From Sphingobacteriales bacterium 16-39-50 (GTDB taxonomy: Bacteria; Bacteroidota; Bacteroidia; Sphingobacteriales; Sphingobacteriaceae), in the NCBI GenBank assembly GCA_002257025.1, contig NCHA01000012.1:1-64000 (forward strand): a stretch of 64,000 nt of DNA, read 5' to 3'. Made by a program: the position numbers and the translations under genes. Shown in pieces: positions 44,622-53,737 of the stretch. How positions within the stretch are numbered: the stretch's first letter is position 1; each line of letters opens with the position of its first letter. The notes beneath the pieces are model-generated. The model was given only the letters and a program-made list of their open reading frames with translations. It was not told the origin of the DNA and ran no database searches.

Positions 44622-45083
44622 TTATTTTTTTGAGAGATTGAATTTATATTCTGTAAACCCGTCTGAAATAAACAGTTCTCTTGTTTCAATCAGATCCTCT
44701 GCATCCTGAAGCAATAGTTTTGTATAACACCGGGCAAAATATAATTGGTTCTCTTTGAAATTATCCTTTGGTTTAAACCGAACTCTTTCCCCCTCAATGC
44801 TATAGATACCTTCCAAAGCCGGCTGAAAATCTCTCATTTCGGAATCTAATGGTTCCTCATAAACCGCAAAGAAATTAGTCCACAGCGAATCAGGAAGAGA
44901 ATCAGTCCTTAATTCCTCTAAAACAGGATTTGCTAAACCAATTAATACTATCGAACTGCTGTCAGGACTAAGCCTGATAATTAATTTATTGTGAGCACTT
45001 TCCTGAACTAATTCCTGTTTACAGGAATTAAATAAAATCAAAAAAATTACCGAAATATGGAATAGATTCTTCAATTTCATCAT
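44622..45083 (-). CDS. Hypothetical lipoprotein, Ig-like fold possible
   Basis: This 153-residue protein has a lipoprotein signal with FNSC near residue 21 (two adjacent ATG starts). The mature part resembles SbsA-type Ig-like domains in the pattern of IEGERVRFKPKDNFKENQLY. No catalytic motif is seen. It diverges from a holin-like gene with 23 bp between start codons, so the two share a control region. Function unknown. Confidence 0.6.
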   Translation of the reverse strand: MMKLKNLFHISVIFLILFNSCKQELVQESAHNKLIIRLSPDSSSIVLIGLANPVLEELRTDSLPDSLWTNFFAVYEEPLDSEMRDFQPALEGIYSIEGERVRFKPKDNFKENQLYFARCYTKLLLQDAEDLIETRELFISDGFTEYKFNLSKK

Positions 45084-45106
45084 TATTAAATTTAAAACTA
45101 AAAAAT

Positions 45107-45454
45107 ATGAGGCTGATCATTGAAATTCTATTAATGGGTGCAGCTGTCGCCATTGCTGCTTACCTGCTCCCGGGAGTTGATGTTGAAAATTTCTGGAGTG
45201 CCGTTATTGCCGGGATACTTATTGCTCTTGCAAACGCAACCATCGGCACAATTCTTCGTATTCTAACCTTTCCGATCAATTTTCTGACTCTGGGTTTGGT
45301 TTCTTTCATTATTACCGTTCTTATGGTACTATTAGTCGACAACCTGATGGAAACCTTTAATACCATTGGGTTTTTCTCTGCCTTGCTTTTTGCAATCGTA
45401 CTTGCTCTGATCAATATGATATTTTCGGCATTTCAATCAGAAAAGTCAGCTTAG
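45107..45454 (+). CDS. Phage holin family IV-like membrane protein (YvlD-like)
   Basis: This 115-residue protein has four helices and family motifs: AAYLLPGVDVENFWSAVIAG, LRILTFPINFLTLGLVSFII and LFAIVLALINMIF. It matches the Phage_holin_4_2 family, most members of which, including this one, lie outside prophages. Function is uncertain; probably an inner-membrane protein linked to envelope stress. No phage genes are nearby. Confidence 0.85.
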   Translation: MRLIIEILLMGAAVAIAAYLLPGVDVENFWSAVIAGILIALANATIGTILRILTFPINFLTLGLVSFIITVLMVLLVDNLMETFNTIGFFSALLFAIVLALINMIFSAFQSEKSA

Positions 45455-45493
45455 ATATAATCCCGGTTTTCCATATTATGGGATCGTACACTA

Positions 45494-47611
45494 TTATTCT
45501 TTAAAAGCCTCAGTTACCCTGATTACCAGAGGAGACTTGTCTTTCACTGCCTGAGCAAATACCTCTTTGTTATCTGCCATCCGGTAATGTTTCCCGAGTT
45601 TTTCGATAGCCGAAGCCCTTACTTGTGAAACCTGATCATTAAGAGCCATTTCTTTCAATGTTTCATGTACGGCTTTACGCTCATCATCCGACAGATTTTC
45701 AATAACAGATAATGCTGTATGACGAACAAGCCAGCTCTTATCTTTGAGCGCTGAAACCACTGTATTTCTTGCTGCAGCTTCCTCCTTCATATCCTTCAGT
45801 TTCATTATTGCTTCAATCCTGTCCATAAATAATGGTGCATGCTGATATTGAAAAATATATTCCTGAATATTTTTTATTTCATTTTTTTCAGCAAGGACAT
45901 ATTTTTCAGCATCCACATTCACAAGATCAGGAGGATTTGCTGAGGGGAAAATGAACGATTGATTTTGCCTTTCAAGGATAATTTCCTTTCGCTCAACCTT
46001 CGATCCGGCGTAAATATCTATAGCCATTGGAATTCGATATAATGGTGTTTCTGAGAGATTCTGATCCTGGGTAATATTAACACTAATCTCTCTTTTCACA
46101 GGATCATAAGAATTCTGAATACTTAAAACCGGATGTCCTGAAGCAAGGAACCATTGATTGAAAAACCAATTTAAGTCCATGCCGGTAATTTCTTCAAAGG
46201 CAAGCCTGAGGTCATGAATTTCAGCTGTTTTATAGGAATGCTTCTTAAGGTAAAGCTTTAAAGATTCAAAGAATGCCTCATCTCCGACCGTCTTTCTAAG
46301 CATATGTAAAATCCGTCCACCTTTATGATAACTGATCTCATCAAACATTTGCTCTCTATCGGCATAATCAAAACGGATCACATCCGGTTCTGATTTTCGT
46401 TTATTTCCGATGTAAACCGACATATCTTCCAGGCCTTTCAAATCAGCCTGATCCCTGCCGTATTTATATTCTTCCCATAGATATTCGCCATAGGTGGCAA
46501 ATGATTCATTCAGAGGCAGATTAGCCCATGATTCGGCTGTAACCAGGTTCCCAAACCAATGATGGAATAGCTCATGAGCTATGATATCTTCGTGATTTTC
46601 ATCCAGATACTGACCAGCTGACATATTCATACCCTCGAAAAATACTGATGCTGTAGTATTTTCCATAGCCCCGCTTACAAAATCCCGAACAACAATCTGT
46701 GAGTATTTATCCCAGGGATATTCGATTCCAAATTTATTTGAGAAAAACTCCATCATCTCAGGGGTCTTCCCAAAAACCAGTTTTGCAGTAGATGCGTAAG
46801 CGGGTTCGGTATAATAACTTACCTCCTTACCCCGCCATGTATCCTTAGTAATTGCAAAATCTCCGACTGCAAGCATGGTCAAATAAGTTGAGTGTGGCTG
46901 CTCTTGTCTCCAGCTGTCTGTTCGGGTACCATCCCCGTTCATACTCGAAAATTCCAGCGTCCCGTTCGAAAGGCTGACAAACTCATTTGGCACTGTAATA
47001 TTAAGTTCCTGAGTCATTTTCTCCTGAGTGCCATTTATGGTTGGAAACCAGTTCGAATTACATTCTGTTTCACCCTGAGTCCAGATCTGTTTGGGTTTCC
47101 CTTTATCCTTTCCGTCTCTATTTATAAAATAAATACCACGATCACCTGCCGAAGCAATATCCTCACCGATCTTTAACTTATTAGGCATTGCTACATAGTC
47201 AATAAATACCGTATATTTTTGATCTCTGGTGTATGTCTTATCGAGACTGATCCTTAGTAGTTTTCCATCGTAAGTATATCGCAGTGGTTTTTTATCATAG
47301 CTGTCAACCAATGAAACGGAGTTAAAACGAAAGCCATTGGCATTCAATACCAGTTGATCAGAAGGGTAGAAGTAAGGTTTTGCAAGAATTGTAGCTTTTC
47401 CTATCACGTAGGCACTATCCCAATCAAAACTAAGATCAAGCCGGGTATTTAATATATCTGTATTCTTAGTATAGCTTCCTCTGTAAACTACTGAGCCCTT
47501 TGAATTTTCAAAAACCGTAACCGGATCGAGATTTACCATTCTTGGTGCAGAACAAGCTATTAGAAGTATTGAGGCTAGGGTAGTGTAGCAGAAAATATAC
47601 CTTATTTTCAT
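45494..47611 (-). CDS. M1-family zinc aminopeptidase lipoprotein with HEAT-like repeats
   Basis: This 705-residue protein has a lipoprotein signal (LIAC near residue 20), so it is anchored in the periplasmic or outer-membrane leaflet. The M1 fold shows the substrate motif GAMEN (SGAMENTTASVFFEG) and the zinc site HELFHHWFGNLVTAESWANL with NESFATY. The last 110 residues (about 595-705) form HEAT-like repeats (LKDKSWLVRHTALSVIENLS). It probably trims peptides in the periplasm. Confidence 0.92.
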   Translation of the reverse strand: MKIRYIFCYTTLASILLIACSAPRMVNLDPVTVFENSKGSVVYRGSYTKNTDILNTRLDLSFDWDSAYVIGKATILAKPYFYPSDQLVLNANGFRFNSVSLVDSYDKKPLRYTYDGKLLRISLDKTYTRDQKYTVFIDYVAMPNKLKIGEDIASAGDRGIYFINRDGKDKGKPKQIWTQGETECNSNWFPTINGTQEKMTQELNITVPNEFVSLSNGTLEFSSMNGDGTRTDSWRQEQPHSTYLTMLAVGDFAITKDTWRGKEVSYYTEPAYASTAKLVFGKTPEMMEFFSNKFGIEYPWDKYSQIVVRDFVSGAMENTTASVFFEGMNMSAGQYLDENHEDIIAHELFHHWFGNLVTAESWANLPLNESFATYGEYLWEEYKYGRDQADLKGLEDMSVYIGNKRKSEPDVIRFDYADREQMFDEISYHKGGRILHMLRKTVGDEAFFESLKLYLKKHSYKTAEIHDLRLAFEEITGMDLNWFFNQWFLASGHPVLSIQNSYDPVKREISVNITQDQNLSETPLYRIPMAIDIYAGSKVERKEIILERQNQSFIFPSANPPDLVNVDAEKYVLAEKNEIKNIQEYIFQYQHAPLFMDRIEAIMKLKDMKEEAAARNTVVSALKDKSWLVRHTALSVIENLSDDERKAVHETLKEMALNDQVSQVRASAIEKLGKHYRMADNKEVFAQAVKDKSPLVIRVTEAFKE

Positions 47612-47681
47612 GAGTATGAAATTTGTTTTTTAGTGGATATGAAGCATCCATGAGCTTAAATCCATGTCTATTGTTAACGGT

Positions 47682-47698
47682 AAGCTAATGCAGGTTTC
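47682..47698. repeat. Dispersed 17-bp repeat, copy A
   Basis: AAGCTAATGCAGGTTTC, upstream of the M1 gene start, matches 16 of 17 bases at 59213-59229. CATGAG-type palindromic half-sites surround both copies. Confidence 0.45.
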
Positions 47699-47784
47699 AT
47701 GAGATAAATTTGTCTTTTAAGCCCCGTCCAAGCGGGACTCCAAATGCTTTTTAGTCTGTACTTTCCTGCAAATGGAGCTTTATT

Positions 47785-49032
47785 TTATTGTTCAAGCAGT
47801 AGATTATCAATGGTTTCTTCGAATTCCTTTTTAAAATTCGCATAATGAATCCCGGTACCGGGTCCGCTGAAACCAGTATGGATCTTTCTAACCTTCCCTT
47901 TCTTATCAAGTATAATCAAAGTTGGAAAGGCTACAAAACTCTTTAACATTGGCAAACTTTGCGCCACTTCGGTTTTATCATTTGTATAGCCGGTTATTAG
48001 CATATCATATGGGACGTCAAACCTATCACGCAAACGTAAAATATTCCGTTTTGAAAGTTCGTAATCAGTAGTTCGTTCATAAGCCAAAGCAACTATCTCA
48101 AGCCCTTTATCCTGATATTTTTTATGAAACGGGACCAAATAGGCTGTTTCATCCATGCAATTTGGACACCAGGATCCAAAAAACTGTATCAGAACAACTT
48201 TATTTTTAAATTTTGAATCCGATAGGGACACTTTCTTGCCATTCAGGTCAGGAAAAGAAAAATCTATTTTATCAAATCCATCTTTCAAAGCTGTTATCGA
48301 ATAGGCATCGGGCAGAATTGCTATATCATCCTTTTTAGCAGTCCAGTTTTGAACCAATGAGAAGCCTGAATAAAACATTCCATCCACAATGGTGCTGTCA
48401 TTCAATAATTTACCTGTAAACAGGAAGGCGTTTGCGCCGTCAAAAGCTGATAGATAAATTTTCTTGTCTGATATTGTTCCCTCAAGGAAGCGATGGTCAC
48501 CAGTTGCTCTGATGAATGTTCCATACAATCTTCCATCTTTCTGTTCGAACTCGCCGATTCCGGCTTCCCTCAAATCATGGTCAGCCGTACTGAATGATAC
48601 AGACCAGCGTCCCGATAATTTAGCTTCTTGAGCTGAGTTTACCTTGAAAAAACGCCATGATTCACCGTGCCTGGCTTCAAAAGGCATAACCATATCAGAA
48701 TCAGACATATGCTTAATCCAGTTGCCACTGAGAGTTTTATCCTTAATTTTAGCGTGAATTTCTGTATCGAATAGAGGCATACGAATCAGCACTGAATCTG
48801 AGTGTTGTGAAATCTCATTTACCCTGAATTGATCCTCTCCGTTGATAAGGTCAATAACTTTTTGACCAGCAGAGTCAGTAACTTCAAAATTAAAAGGTAT
48901 TTCTGCCCCTGAGGACGTTTTAAGAGTAGCACGCCAGATTCCCTCTTCCAGTCGGTAATTTGTATTGCCCTTGCAAGCATACAAAGCACTTAGGAGAAAA
49001 AGTGAGGCTATAATTTTGAAGCAATATTTCAT
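47785..49032 (-). CDS. TlpA-like thiol-disulfide oxidoreductase lipoprotein
   Basis: This 415-residue protein has a lipoprotein signal (lipobox LYAC near residue 20), an N-terminal beta-rich region of about 240 residues seen in Bacteroidota TlpA-like proteins, and a C-terminal thioredoxin domain with active site GSWCPNCMDE near residue 290 and cis-Pro AFPTLIIL. It is a periplasmic reductant; its partner is unknown. It is transcribed leftward after the acyl-CoA dehydrogenase. Confidence 0.87.
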   Translation of the reverse strand: MKYCFKIIASLFLLSALYACKGNTNYRLEEGIWRATLKTSSGAEIPFNFEVTDSAGQKVIDLINGEDQFRVNEISQHSDSVLIRMPLFDTEIHAKIKDKTLSGNWIKHMSDSDMVMPFEARHGESWRFFKVNSAQEAKLSGRWSVSFSTADHDLREAGIGEFEQKDGRLYGTFIRATGDHRFLEGTISDKKIYLSAFDGANAFLFTGKLLNDSTIVDGMFYSGFSLVQNWTAKKDDIAILPDAYSITALKDGFDKIDFSFPDLNGKKVSLSDSKFKNKVVLIQFFGSWCPNCMDETAYLVPFHKKYQDKGLEIVALAYERTTDYELSKRNILRLRDRFDVPYDMLITGYTNDKTEVAQSLPMLKSFVAFPTLIILDKKGKVRKIHTGFSGPGTGIHYANFKKEFEETIDNLLLEQ

Positions 49033-49049
49033 AGCATAAGCCTGGCTTA

Positions 49050-50189
49050 TTATTTCAAAATCTCGCGTGCAATTACAATGCGTTGAATCTCAGATGTTCC
49101 TTCATAGATTTGCGTAATCTTTGCATCCCGCATCAAACGTTCGACGTGAAATTCTTTAACAAATCCATAACCCCCATGTATCTGAACTGCTTCAACTGTG
49201 GTTTTCATAGCCACCTGTGAGGCAAATAGTTTAGCCATAGAACTTGCCTGAGCATATGGAAGACCCTGATCTTTTAACCAGGCAGCTTTTAAGCAGAGCA
49301 TTCTGGCAGCTTCAATTTCGGTAGCCATGTCTGCGAGCTTAAACTGAATTGCCTGATGGCCGGAGATAGGTTTTCCAAATGCCCTGCGTTCTTTGGAGTA
49401 TTGAAGAGCAAGCTCATAAGCACCAGAAGCAATCCCCAATGCCTGAGAAGCAATCCCTATACGTCCTCCGTCCAGTGTTTTCATAGCAAATGAGAATCCA
49501 AAACCCTCCTCGCCAATACGATTCTCTTTGGGCACTTTTACGTCGGTAAACATCAATGAATGTGTATCCGATCCACGTATTCCAAGTTTATTTTCTTTAG
49601 GACCTATTGTGAAACCTTCCATGCCTTTCTCAACAATCAGCGCATTTATTCCTTTATGCCTTTGTGCAGGATTGGTTTGGGCTATGACAAGATAAGTAGA
49701 GGCGTTTCCACCATTAGTAATCCAGTTTTTAGTTCCATTGAGGAGGTAATGATCGCCCATATCGATCGCACTGGTTTGCTGTGAGGTGGCGTCAGAGCCG
49801 GCTTCAGGTTCAGAAAGACAAAAAGCACCCAATTTTTCGCCTGCTGCCAGTGGTTTAAGATATTTTTCCTTTTGAAACTCAGATCCGTATTTTTCAAGTC
49901 CGTAGCAAACCAGTGAATTATTTACCGAAACCACCACAGAAGCGGATGCATCAATTTTTGACAGCTCTTCCATAGCGAGTACATATGAAATGGTATCAAG
50001 CCCTGATCCATTATACTTTGGATCAACCATCATCCCAAGAAAACCAAGTTCTCCCAGTTTTTTGATCTGCTCATGCGGAAATTTTTGGTGTTCGTCCCGT
50101 TCTATTACTCCGGGCTTCAATTCACTATTAGCAAAATCTCTGGCTGCCTGCTGAATCATCAGCTGCTCCTCCGTAAATTCGAAAAACAT
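49050..50189 (-). CDS. Acyl-CoA dehydrogenase (short-chain type)
   Basis: This 379-residue flavoenzyme catalyses the alpha-beta oxidation step of acyl-CoA degradation. Motifs include AFCLSEPEAGSDA (FAD-binding), NGTKNWITNGG, and the catalytic Glu segment QIYEGTSEIQRIVIAREIL. The ATG at 50189 gives the usual length of about 380; the upstream TTG at 50210 adds seven residues outside the family. Substrate chain length cannot be fixed from sequence alone. Confidence 0.95.
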   Translation of the reverse strand: MFFEFTEEQLMIQQAARDFANSELKPGVIERDEHQKFPHEQIKKLGELGFLGMMVDPKYNGSGLDTISYVLAMEELSKIDASASVVVSVNNSLVCYGLEKYGSEFQKEKYLKPLAAGEKLGAFCLSEPEAGSDATSQQTSAIDMGDHYLLNGTKNWITNGGNASTYLVIAQTNPAQRHKGINALIVEKGMEGFTIGPKENKLGIRGSDTHSLMFTDVKVPKENRIGEEGFGFSFAMKTLDGGRIGIASQALGIASGAYELALQYSKERRAFGKPISGHQAIQFKLADMATEIEAARMLCLKAAWLKDQGLPYAQASSMAKLFASQVAMKTTVEAVQIHGGYGFVKEFHVERLMRDAKITQIYEGTSEIQRIVIAREILK

Positions 50190-50338
50190 AATAATTGGTT
50201 TATTGCCCAAAATTAATGTTTCGGGCTTGATTAGTATTTGCTCCTTTGCAAATATTAAGAAATATTTCCGTTAGTTATGCGGAGGATTGTGGAATCTGCT
50301 GTAAAAACTTATCTATGACAAATACTTGATTGATCATT

Positions 50339-50833
50339 TCAGGAATTGGATCTGATCTTTTTTTCAATAAGTGTGGTAGAATATCCGCTAAGATATTCGA
50401 TGGTCTTTACTTCTCCGCCGTATTGCAATACCAGATCAGCACCAACAATCTGCTCAATGGAATAATCAGCCCCCTTAACCAGAATGTCTGGCCTAACCAA
50501 TTCAATCAGATGCAGTGGAGTAGGCTCATCAAAGATTACAACTGCATCCACAAAGGAAAATGAAGCAAGCATTAGCGAACGGGAAAGCTGATCTGTAATT
50601 GGGCGGCCCGGACCTTTCAATGCTGATGCAGATGCATCAGAATTTAAGCCAATCACTAATTTATCACCCATGTCAGCAGCCTTCGACAGATAATCAATAT
50701 GCCCTAAATGAAGTAAATCAAAGCAACCATTAGTAAACACTACTCTTTTCCCGAGCAGACGCCATACATTCAGTACAGCCTTTATTTGCCCTGTTGTATA
50801 AATCTTACTTTTAATATTTTCCAGTCTGCTCAT
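50339..50833 (-). CDS. Heptose-1-phosphate adenylyltransferase-like (HldE C-domain / RfaE2)
   Basis: This 164-residue nucleotidyltransferase has the cytidylyl-transferase motifs VVFTNGCFDLLHLGHIDYL (HxGH) and a C-terminal YSTTLIEKK. It corresponds to the adenylyltransferase that makes ADP-glycero-manno-heptose for LPS core. It is separated from the kinase half usual in HldE. It follows the flippase-like gene by 1 bp and belongs to the panC-flippase operon. Confidence 0.88.
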   Translation of the reverse strand: MSRLENIKSKIYTTGQIKAVLNVWRLLGKRVVFTNGCFDLLHLGHIDYLSKAADMGDKLVIGLNSDASASALKGPGRPITDQLSRSLMLASFSFVDAVVIFDEPTPLHLIELVRPDILVKGADYSIEQIVGADLVLQYGGEVKTIEYLSGYSTTLIEKKIRSNS

Positions 50834-50834
50834 T

Positions 50835-51824
50835 TTACTTTTTACCAGTTGATTGCTTCAGGAACAAAATTAAACTTAATGAACCAATAATAAGAACAAT
50901 TAATGTTTGGGTTGTATGGGCTAATAATGCATAGGAAAGACCATCAATTTTGGATATTCCATATATGGTCAAACCCTCCGAAACCATCCAATGAAAGGCA
51001 CCTATCCCTCCCTGGACTGGCGCAATCATTGCAAGACTTCCAAAAACCAGGGTAGAAAGTGCTGCACCCGGGCCAAGAGAGGATGTAGCGCTCAGAGCAA
51101 AAAAACACAAGTAAGATGAAAGGCCGTAAAGCAACCAGATGAACACAGAACTAAGTACAAATGCAGTTTTATTGTCCAGATTTTTAACAGAAAGTATTCC
51201 GGTTTTCATTCCTAAAAAAAACTTTAAAATACGATTGGAAATGCCCCATTTTTTCTTTTTTATCAGGATAAGAAAGAATATAATAATCACTATCAATAGT
51301 AAAAATGCAAAGATCAGCAAAGTAATATCTCCAATCCTACCACTCAATTTAATGAGGACATGCTTGTACAAAAAGCCGGATAACAATTTGAATTCTAATA
51401 TTATTGCCATTGCAAATACGATTCCCAGCATCAGCAAATCAACCATACGCTCGGCTATTACAGTCCCCAATAGCTTAATTACAGGGATTTTGTCTGATTT
51501 ATTTATCACACTGCATCTAGCGAGCTCCCCCATGCGTGGGAATGCCAGATTAGCAAGATATCCCATGATTACTGCATGAAAAGTGTTTAGCATTGAAGGG
51601 GTGCCATGCCCAAGCGAGCCGATCATTAAATTCCATCTGTATGCTCTCAAGATATGTGCAAGCAGACTCGCGATAATTGAAAGGAAAACCCAGGCAAAAT
51701 CTGCCCCTTTCAGATCAGAGAGCATTTTATTCAGATCCTGCCCTTTGAAAGCTAAATACAAAAGCAATACACCGATGATCAGGAATACCAGGTATCTGAT
51801 AAATGTGGTGAGCGAAATTCTCAA
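50835..51824 (-). CDS. Flippase-like LPG-synthase-TM domain protein
   Basis: This 329-residue protein has about eight helices and the lysylphosphatidylglycerol_synthase_TM/UPF0104 motifs: YRWNLMIGSLG, FHAVIMGYLANLAFPRMGEL and MIAPVQGGIGAFHWMVSEG. It lacks the soluble catalytic domain of MprF, so it acts as a lipid flippase or transporter by inference. TTG start within a TTGA overlap with panC. Confidence 0.87.
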   Translation of the reverse strand: MRISLTTFIRYLVFLIIGVLLLYLAFKGQDLNKMLSDLKGADFAWVFLSIIASLLAHILRAYRWNLMIGSLGHGTPSMLNTFHAVIMGYLANLAFPRMGELARCSVINKSDKIPVIKLLGTVIAERMVDLLMLGIVFAMAIILEFKLLSGFLYKHVLIKLSGRIGDITLLIFAFLLLIVIIIFFLILIKKKKWGISNRILKFFLGMKTGILSVKNLDNKTAFVLSSVFIWLLYGLSSYLCFFALSATSSLGPGAALSTLVFGSLAMIAPVQGGIGAFHWMVSEGLTIYGISKIDGLSYALLAHTTQTLIVLIIGSLSLILFLKQSTGKK

Positions 51825-52675
51825 TATAAATTTTCTTTATTCAGGTACATATTATCTATAATCCTGATTTTACCTATTCTGGCAGCTACCAGAGCTATCA
51901 TTGTAGTCGCCCTTTTAGAAGTAATTGGCTCAAATGTGCGGGCATTAAAAATTTCAAAATATTCAGTTTCAATTCCGGGGCATGACCGAAGGAAAGCATT
52001 AACCTTTTCCTTAATCTGTTTAAGCGATTCGGTTTTGAATAATTCCTGTGCCAATGTGAGCGATTTGTATAAAGCAAGGGCCTGCTTTCTTTGTCCGGGT
52101 AAGAGGTAAACATTTCGGGAACTCATTGCAAGGCCATCATCTTCCCTGATAATCGGGCAAATAACCAGTTTCACTCTGATCTTTAATTTATTGACCATAT
52201 GTGCGATCACCATTATCTGCTGATAATCCTTCTGCCCAAAAAATGCATAATCAGGTTTTACGGTATCAAAAAGCTTCTTTACGATTTGAGTTACCCCCTG
52301 ATAATGACCCGGTCTGATCTTTCCTTCAAGAATCTTATCCAGATTACCCAGCTCAATTTTCCAGAATTCTGAACTATTATACATCTCATCCACTTCAGGA
52401 AGAAATAAAACATCGCAATTAAATGCTCTTAATTTTTGGAGATCTTCTTCTATTGGTCTCGGATAATTCTCGAGATCTTTTTTATCATTAAACTGTGTCG
52501 GATTTACAAAAATACTGCAAACCACAATGTCTGTCTTCCCGCGAGCCGCCTCTATTAAGGATAAGTGACCGGCATGCAAAGCACCCATGGTCGGGACAAA
52601 TCCGATGGACTTGCCTGCTGAACGTAAATCATCCAGATAGTGATGAATGGCTTCTCTGTTGTTGAAGATTTTCAA
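51821..52675 (-). CDS. panC: Pantothenate synthetase
   Basis: This enzyme joins pantoate and beta-alanine with ATP to make pantothenate. Motifs GFVPTMGALHAGHLSLIEAA (HxGH class), IFVNPTQFNDKKDLENYPRP, FGQKDYQQ and MSSRNVYL are complete. I use the TTG at 52675 because it opens the KIF start shared by family members; an in-frame TTG at 52702 would add nine residues. It heads the leftward operon with the flippase and heptose genes. panD lies 11 kb away. Confidence 0.94.
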   Translation of the reverse strand: MKIFNNREAIHHYLDDLRSAGKSIGFVPTMGALHAGHLSLIEAARGKTDIVVCSIFVNPTQFNDKKDLENYPRPIEEDLQKLRAFNCDVLFLPEVDEMYNSSEFWKIELGNLDKILEGKIRPGHYQGVTQIVKKLFDTVKPDYAFFGQKDYQQIMVIAHMVNKLKIRVKLVICPIIREDDGLAMSSRNVYLLPGQRKQALALYKSLTLAQELFKTESLKQIKEKVNAFLRSCPGIETEYFEIFNARTFEPITSKRATTMIALVAARIGKIRIIDNMYLNKENLY

Positions 52676-52748
52676 ATTGCAATTTGATTTTAATGGGCTC
52701 AAAAATGGTTAAATACTTAAACAGAACCAAAACAACTTGCGTAATTCG

Positions 52749-52779
52749 TTGATATTTCATAAGATAATGATTACCTTTG
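52749..52779 (+). promoter_or_regulatory. Promoter of the glycogen synthase-like gene
   Basis: TTG (52749-52751), 20 bp, TACCTTTG (52772-52779), in the panC/glgA-like divergent spacer. Confidence 0.6.
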
Positions 52780-52822
52780 CTCTTCGAAAACTTTTCTTAA
52801 ACTCAAATTAATCAAACCGGAG

Positions 52823-53647
52823 ATGGCAAAAACGAAGATTCTTTTTATTACGCATGAGATGTCGCCTTTCCTTGAACTTACCAAAATTTCTGAGATTACC
52901 CGTCACTTACCTCAGGCTATGCAGGACAAAGGATTTGAAATCCGAATTCTGATGCCACGTTTTGGAAATATTAATGAGCGCCGCAACAGACTACATGAAG
53001 TAATACGACTTTCGGGTATGAACATCATTATAAATGATAATGATAACCCGCTAATTATCAAGGTTGCTTCTATCCCTTCTGCAAGAATGCAGGTATATTT
53101 CCTGGATAATGAAGAATACTTTCAGAGAAAGCATGTATTTACTGATAACAACAATAAATTCTATGCTGATAATGACGAAAGAACCATATTCTTCTGTAAA
53201 GGAGCTCTTGAAACTGTTAAAAAACTAGGCTGGTCGCCGGATGTCGTACACTGTCATGGATGGATGAGTGCCCTTGTTCCTGCTTATTTGAAGACTTTGT
53301 ATAAAGACGATCCTACTTTTAAGAATTCAAAAGTGGTTTATTCTTTATATGAGGATAATTTTGACACCTCTCTTAGTGCAGAATTTGCTACAAAAGCAAT
53401 CATGAACGGAATGAATGCTGAGCATACTGAAATGTATTCTGATGCTACCAACACCGCCTTAAATCTGGGAGCAATCTCTTATTCTGATGCAGTGGTTTGT
53501 GCCTGCGAAAATATCAATGAAGAAGTGTTAAAGTTTGTTAAAAAATCTAATAAACCGCTTTTGGAATTCAATTCCACTTCAGATTACGAAAATTATTATA
53601 ACCTTTACGAAGAAATTGCTAGCGAAGAATTAGTGTCATTAGCCTAA
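52823..53647 (+). CDS. Glycogen/starch synthase N-terminal domain protein (GT5-like)
   Basis: This 274-residue protein matches the N-terminal GT5 domain of glycogen synthases (ILFITHEMSPFLELTKISEI, PDVVHCHGWMSALVPAYLK) but lacks the C-terminal Rossmann domain with the ADP-glucose-binding site. Short forms like this occur widely in Bacteroidota next to panC; a full glycogen synthase role is doubtful. It diverges from panC and precedes a DUF4270 lipoprotein. Confidence 0.82.
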   Translation: MAKTKILFITHEMSPFLELTKISEITRHLPQAMQDKGFEIRILMPRFGNINERRNRLHEVIRLSGMNIIINDNDNPLIIKVASIPSARMQVYFLDNEEYFQRKHVFTDNNNKFYADNDERTIFFCKGALETVKKLGWSPDVVHCHGWMSALVPAYLKTLYKDDPTFKNSKVVYSLYEDNFDTSLSAEFATKAIMNGMNAEHTEMYSDATNTALNLGAISYSDAVVCACENINEEVLKFVKKSNKPLLEFNSTSDYENYYNLYEEIASEELVSLA

Positions 53648-53737
53648 GCGTAAAAAGCAAAGCTCAGGGTACAAATTGGCATACCTTTATTAAGAGTATA
53701 AAGAGCCTGCAAGCTTTAAAAAATTAATGTAATACGG

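Noticed and set aside
45107-45454. Prophage remnant suggested by the holin-like gene
   Set aside because: The family is mostly chromosomal outside phages, and no lysis, capsid or integrase genes are near.
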